Positions 33,039-35,395 of a stretch of 35,395 nucleotides of DNA are shown here, one piece after another. A program made the position numbers and the translations under genes. The number at the start of each line of letters is the position of its first letter. Positions within the stretch are counted from its first letter, which is position 1. This DNA is from Candidatus Acidiferrum typicum (GTDB lineage: Bacteria > Acidobacteriota > Terriglobia > Acidiferrales > UBA7541). The stretch covers positions 1 to 35,395 of the forward strand of contig DLMH01000162.1 of assembly GCA_002478115.1 (NCBI GenBank). The letters are read 5' to 3'. The notes beneath the pieces were generated by a model. That model saw nothing but the letters and a program-made list of their open reading frames with translations, was not told where the DNA came from and did not search any database.

Positions 33039-33371
33039 GACAGATTCCGGAAATCTTCCGTTCATGGGCTGTACCCTCCTTCAGTCGTTCCCATCGTCGT
33101 CTGCATGAGAACTTTCGCTCAACTGCCTAGATGAGCGGTTAACTCCTGGTAGCGTTATCGGACATCCGCCGTCCCAGTACTTCTCCGCTTAGTGCGTTAC
33201 GTCCAAGTGGATGGTTTCGGATTGGACTATCACTCGGGCACAATCGTCAAGATCACGAAGCGGTACAGATCTCAGCTTAGCCAATCACACTTTGGTGGAT
33301 TCCGGAAAAAGCGTCGCCGTTTTGATGGTTGTTGAATCCGTGACTCAAAGACCGAGGCCATTGGCCCCGTC
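33039..33371. other. Convergent intergenic region, no gene seen
   Basis: The globin gene (plus) and the serine hydrolase gene (minus) converge here. A short hairpin CGGAA-ATC-TTCCG at 33048-33060 follows the globin stop without a T-tract. Nothing else is recognisable. Confidence 0.45.
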
Positions 33372-35201
33372 TCATTGCCGGGGATACGAGTATTCGCCCG
33401 ACGGATCGCGCTCCTTGAGAGCAGACACCTGACCGTCCTCCATCACGAACTGATAGATGACATCCGCAAATTGCGGCGTCCTAAACTTGAGATCCTTCAT
33501 GGGAATCAATTGGCGGGGAGGTACTCCCGGAAAAGCAAGCGAAAGACCGGTTCCCGGCTGGTATAGCACTTGGAACTTAACTTTGGTTGGGGTCATGTAG
33601 GTGCCTGCGAGCTTTTCGAGTAGCGCCGGATCCAACGTCTCCGGCTTACGCGTGAAAACGACTTCAGCCTCGTCCAGGGACATGACGGCGTTTTCAATAT
33701 CGCCCTGCGGGTTCGTCCGGAAGTTGACGGAAAACTTGCCATATTGTTCGTCATCGGGCGTGTCAAACCGGTCGTAATGGAAATGGCTTATCGGAAATTG
33801 GAACGCGTGAAATCCAAATTGCAACTCATCATTGTTGAGCCCGATTTTCAGAACGCCGTAGGCCGGATTCTCATAGTCCCCCGTGTAATCCGCCAGCGCA
33901 TGGGATGGCTTGGTGTTCGGAACGCGGTCCTCGCCGGCTTTCGCCCGTGCTTCGGTCCCTGCCTTCTTGCCAGCGAGCCGCTGTTGTAGACGGCGCTGGC
34001 TCCAGGGCGTCTGATCCATACCAAGAAGCCTCTCGTACACGTTGTAGCTGACGATGTTGTACAGCGGGGCGCTGTGATCGCTGATGACCAGAACAATCAC
34101 GCCGATCTTATCGTTAGGCAGGAAAGAAACTTGCGAGTGAAAACCAGGAAGGTCGCCGCCATGAAAGGTCATCAAGTGCCCACGATAGGCCGCCGTCTCC
34201 CGTCCCATGCCATAGTCCGGATTTAGCAGCTCCCAAAAACCTTGTGCTTCCCCAAGTGTGTTTGGCAAACTAATGGCCGGTTGCAGCGTGGCTTTCAAAA
34301 CATTTGGCGGCAGGTCCTGCTTCCCGTTGTACTTCCCATCATTCATCAGGGCGATCAGCCAGTGCGATAGCTCGTCAATATTAGAAATAATGGCGCCTGC
34401 CGGGGCCACGCCCTCCGTGTCTTCATAATAAGGAATCTTGTACAACTCAAACGAGTCACGCTTTTCACGGTACGGAACGCCATGGTCGGGATTCTGGGTC
34501 ATGTCAGAAATCGTGAAGGTGGTTGTGTTCATGTCGAGCGGCGTGAAGATCCGCTTGCGCACGAACTGTTCCCAAGGTTTCCCGGATTTCAATTCGATGA
34601 TGTAACCGGCGCCAGCGTACATCAGGTTGTTGTACAGGAAGGTCTCCCGCATCGGCGCCTGCGGCTCCAGGTACTTCAGCTTTTCGAACAACTCCTTCCT
34701 CGTAAAAGGCGACTTGAACCAGATCAAATCGTGCCGCGTCACGCCCGTGCGGTGCGACAGCATATCGCGCAGAGTAACGTTGTTGTTGAGCTGGTCGTTG
34801 TAGAACTGGATCGTCGGAACAGACTCGCGCACCGACTTATCCCAAGTTAGTTTCCCCTCCTCGACCAGCATGCCCGCCGCAACGGCTGTGAACAATTTCG
34901 AATTTGATGCGATCGGGCAAAGCGTCATCGGCGTAAACGGCAGCTTCTTCTCGTAGTCTCGATAGCCGTAACCCTTGGCGAACACTAGTTTGTCGTTCAC
35001 CACGATGCCCACGCCGATCCCCGGCGTATTCCAATCTTTCAGTACTTGCTCCATATAGGCGTCAAAGCCGTTCAGCTTGCTGGCAATGTCAGCTTCTTGG
35101 GCGCGGCTGACGGATGCAGAAACCATCAGCCAGAAGGTCAAAACGGAGAAGAAGGCCGCGGAAAGTCCTCGGGTGGATCGCTCTCTGTTATCGAAGAACA
35201 T
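33372..35201 (-). CDS. Secreted serine beta-lactamase-like hydrolase with C-terminal DUF3471-like domain
   Basis: 609 residues from the ATG at 35201, with GGAGA about 11 bases upstream. A signal peptide (FFSVLTFWLMVSASVSRAQ) precedes a class-C beta-lactamase/DD-peptidase fold: the nucleophile motif SNSK at 99-102, YNN at 190-192, and HGGDLPGF in place of the KTG strand. Unlike true AmpC (about 380 residues) it carries about 200 extra C-terminal residues, including a lipocalin-like DUF3471-type region (LADYTGDYENPAYGVLKI) and a last beta-rich segment. Such proteins act as esterases, D-aminopeptidases or peptidases more often than as lactamases, so antibiotic resistance should not be assumed. 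It probably acts in the periplasm. Confidence 0.88.
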   Translation of the reverse strand: MFFDNRERSTRGLSAAFFSVLTFWLMVSASVSRAQEADIASKLNGFDAYMEQVLKDWNTPGIGVGIVVNDKLVFAKGYGYRDYEKKLPFTPMTLCPIASNSKLFTAVAAGMLVEEGKLTWDKSVRESVPTIQFYNDQLNNNVTLRDMLSHRTGVTRHDLIWFKSPFTRKELFEKLKYLEPQAPMRETFLYNNLMYAGAGYIIELKSGKPWEQFVRKRIFTPLDMNTTTFTISDMTQNPDHGVPYREKRDSFELYKIPYYEDTEGVAPAGAIISNIDELSHWLIALMNDGKYNGKQDLPPNVLKATLQPAISLPNTLGEAQGFWELLNPDYGMGRETAAYRGHLMTFHGGDLPGFHSQVSFLPNDKIGVIVLVISDHSAPLYNIVSYNVYERLLGMDQTPWSQRRLQQRLAGKKAGTEARAKAGEDRVPNTKPSHALADYTGDYENPAYGVLKIGLNNDELQFGFHAFQFPISHFHYDRFDTPDDEQYGKFSVNFRTNPQGDIENAVMSLDEAEVVFTRKPETLDPALLEKLAGTYMTPTKVKFQVLYQPGTGLSLAFPGVPPRQLIPMKDLKFRTPQFADVIYQFVMEDGQVSALKERDPSGEYSYPRQ

Positions 35202-35257
35202 GAGGTGGGGATCTCCTCTCTGGGCTGTCGAACGGAAAACACACGGGCATTTTATCA

Positions 35258-35310
35258 GGCATTAGAGAATTAGCTGATGATAAATCCCGTGGCTGTTGAA
35301 AGAGGTGGTC
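35258..35310. repeat. Copy 2 of the two-block intergenic repeat
   Basis: GGCATTAGAGAATTAGCTG (35258-35276), 15 extra bases, then GCTGTTGAAAGAGGTGGTC (35292-35310). Partner of 16072-16109. It lies about 60 bases upstream of the serine hydrolase start. Confidence 0.55.
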
Positions 35311-35380
35311 ATCTAGGCGCAATCCCGGGAGGCAGCCGCTAATTGACTGCGAAGGGAGTTACTTCCACGTGTAGCCGACT

Positions 35381-35395
35381 CATGCTTATCCGGTT
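35381..35395. repeat. Right window end: probable insertion-sequence terminus
   Basis: CATGCTTATCCGGTT is the exact reverse complement of 9-23 at the opposite window end. Reading outward, both ends enter the same sequence. Confidence 0.55.

Noticed and set aside
33372..35201. Antibiotic-resistance beta-lactamase
   Set aside because: The SxxK and YxN motifs show the fold, but the HGG motif and 200-residue C-terminal extension are typical of esterase or peptidase relatives. Resistance is not supported.

Overview
The window looks like accessory chromosome from a member of the Acidobacteriota (Terriglobia type). No rRNA or tRNA is present, so this rests on gene content: several Pkn-type Ser/Thr kinases with a membrane anchor and TPR or beta-propeller sensor halves, a very large secreted NHL/choice-of-anchor protein, a Shewanella-like PPP phosphatase, an Npt-like transporter fused to HEAT repeats, and moderately high GC. 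It is probably a metagenome contig, because both ends run into the same short repeat (9-23, and inverted at 35381-35395), as happens when assembly stops at a multicopy insertion sequence.

Layout. 1-3176 (minus): a sugar nucleotidyltransferase and, overlapping it by four bases, a GHMP-kinase/nucleotidyltransferase fusion cut by the window edge. 3655-7296 (plus): a zinc-ribbon Ser/Thr kinase with CsgG/TolB-like and TPR regions. 7416-12677 (minus): a 1753-residue secreted NHL-repeat protein whose leader (12693-12833) carries a cyclic-di-GMP-I (GEMM-I) riboswitch followed by an intrinsic terminator. 13331-15931 (minus): alpha-glucan phosphorylase. 16148-17593: a complete IS256-family element with perfect 39-bp inverted repeats. 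17607-21347: a direct duplication of about 1.06 kb encoding two paralogous secreted proteins with a kinase-like core. Between the copies lie a STAS protein and the debris of two different IS110-family transposases.

21511-26417 (plus): a small secreted DUF5666-like protein, a secreted Shelphs phosphatase, and a nucleotide-transporter-like membrane protein with HEAT repeats. 26678-31985 (plus): two further Ser/Thr kinases that share a nearly identical promoter, palindromic operator, ribosome-site hairpin and first 100 codons, but carry different sensor halves (beta-propeller versus CsgG/TolB-like plus TPR). 32246-33038 (plus): a second STAS protein and a truncated haemoglobin broken by one extra T. 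33372-35201 (minus): a secreted serine beta-lactamase-like hydrolase.

The common theme is signalling by phosphorylation on both sides of the membrane: three membrane-anchored cytoplasmic kinases, two STAS proteins, two predicted secreted kinase-like proteins, a secreted phosphatase and a nucleotide-carrier-like protein. The best-supported new observation is the riboswitch upstream of the NHL protein. The most speculative but interesting one is a possible extracytoplasmic phosphorylation module at 17.7-26.4 kb.
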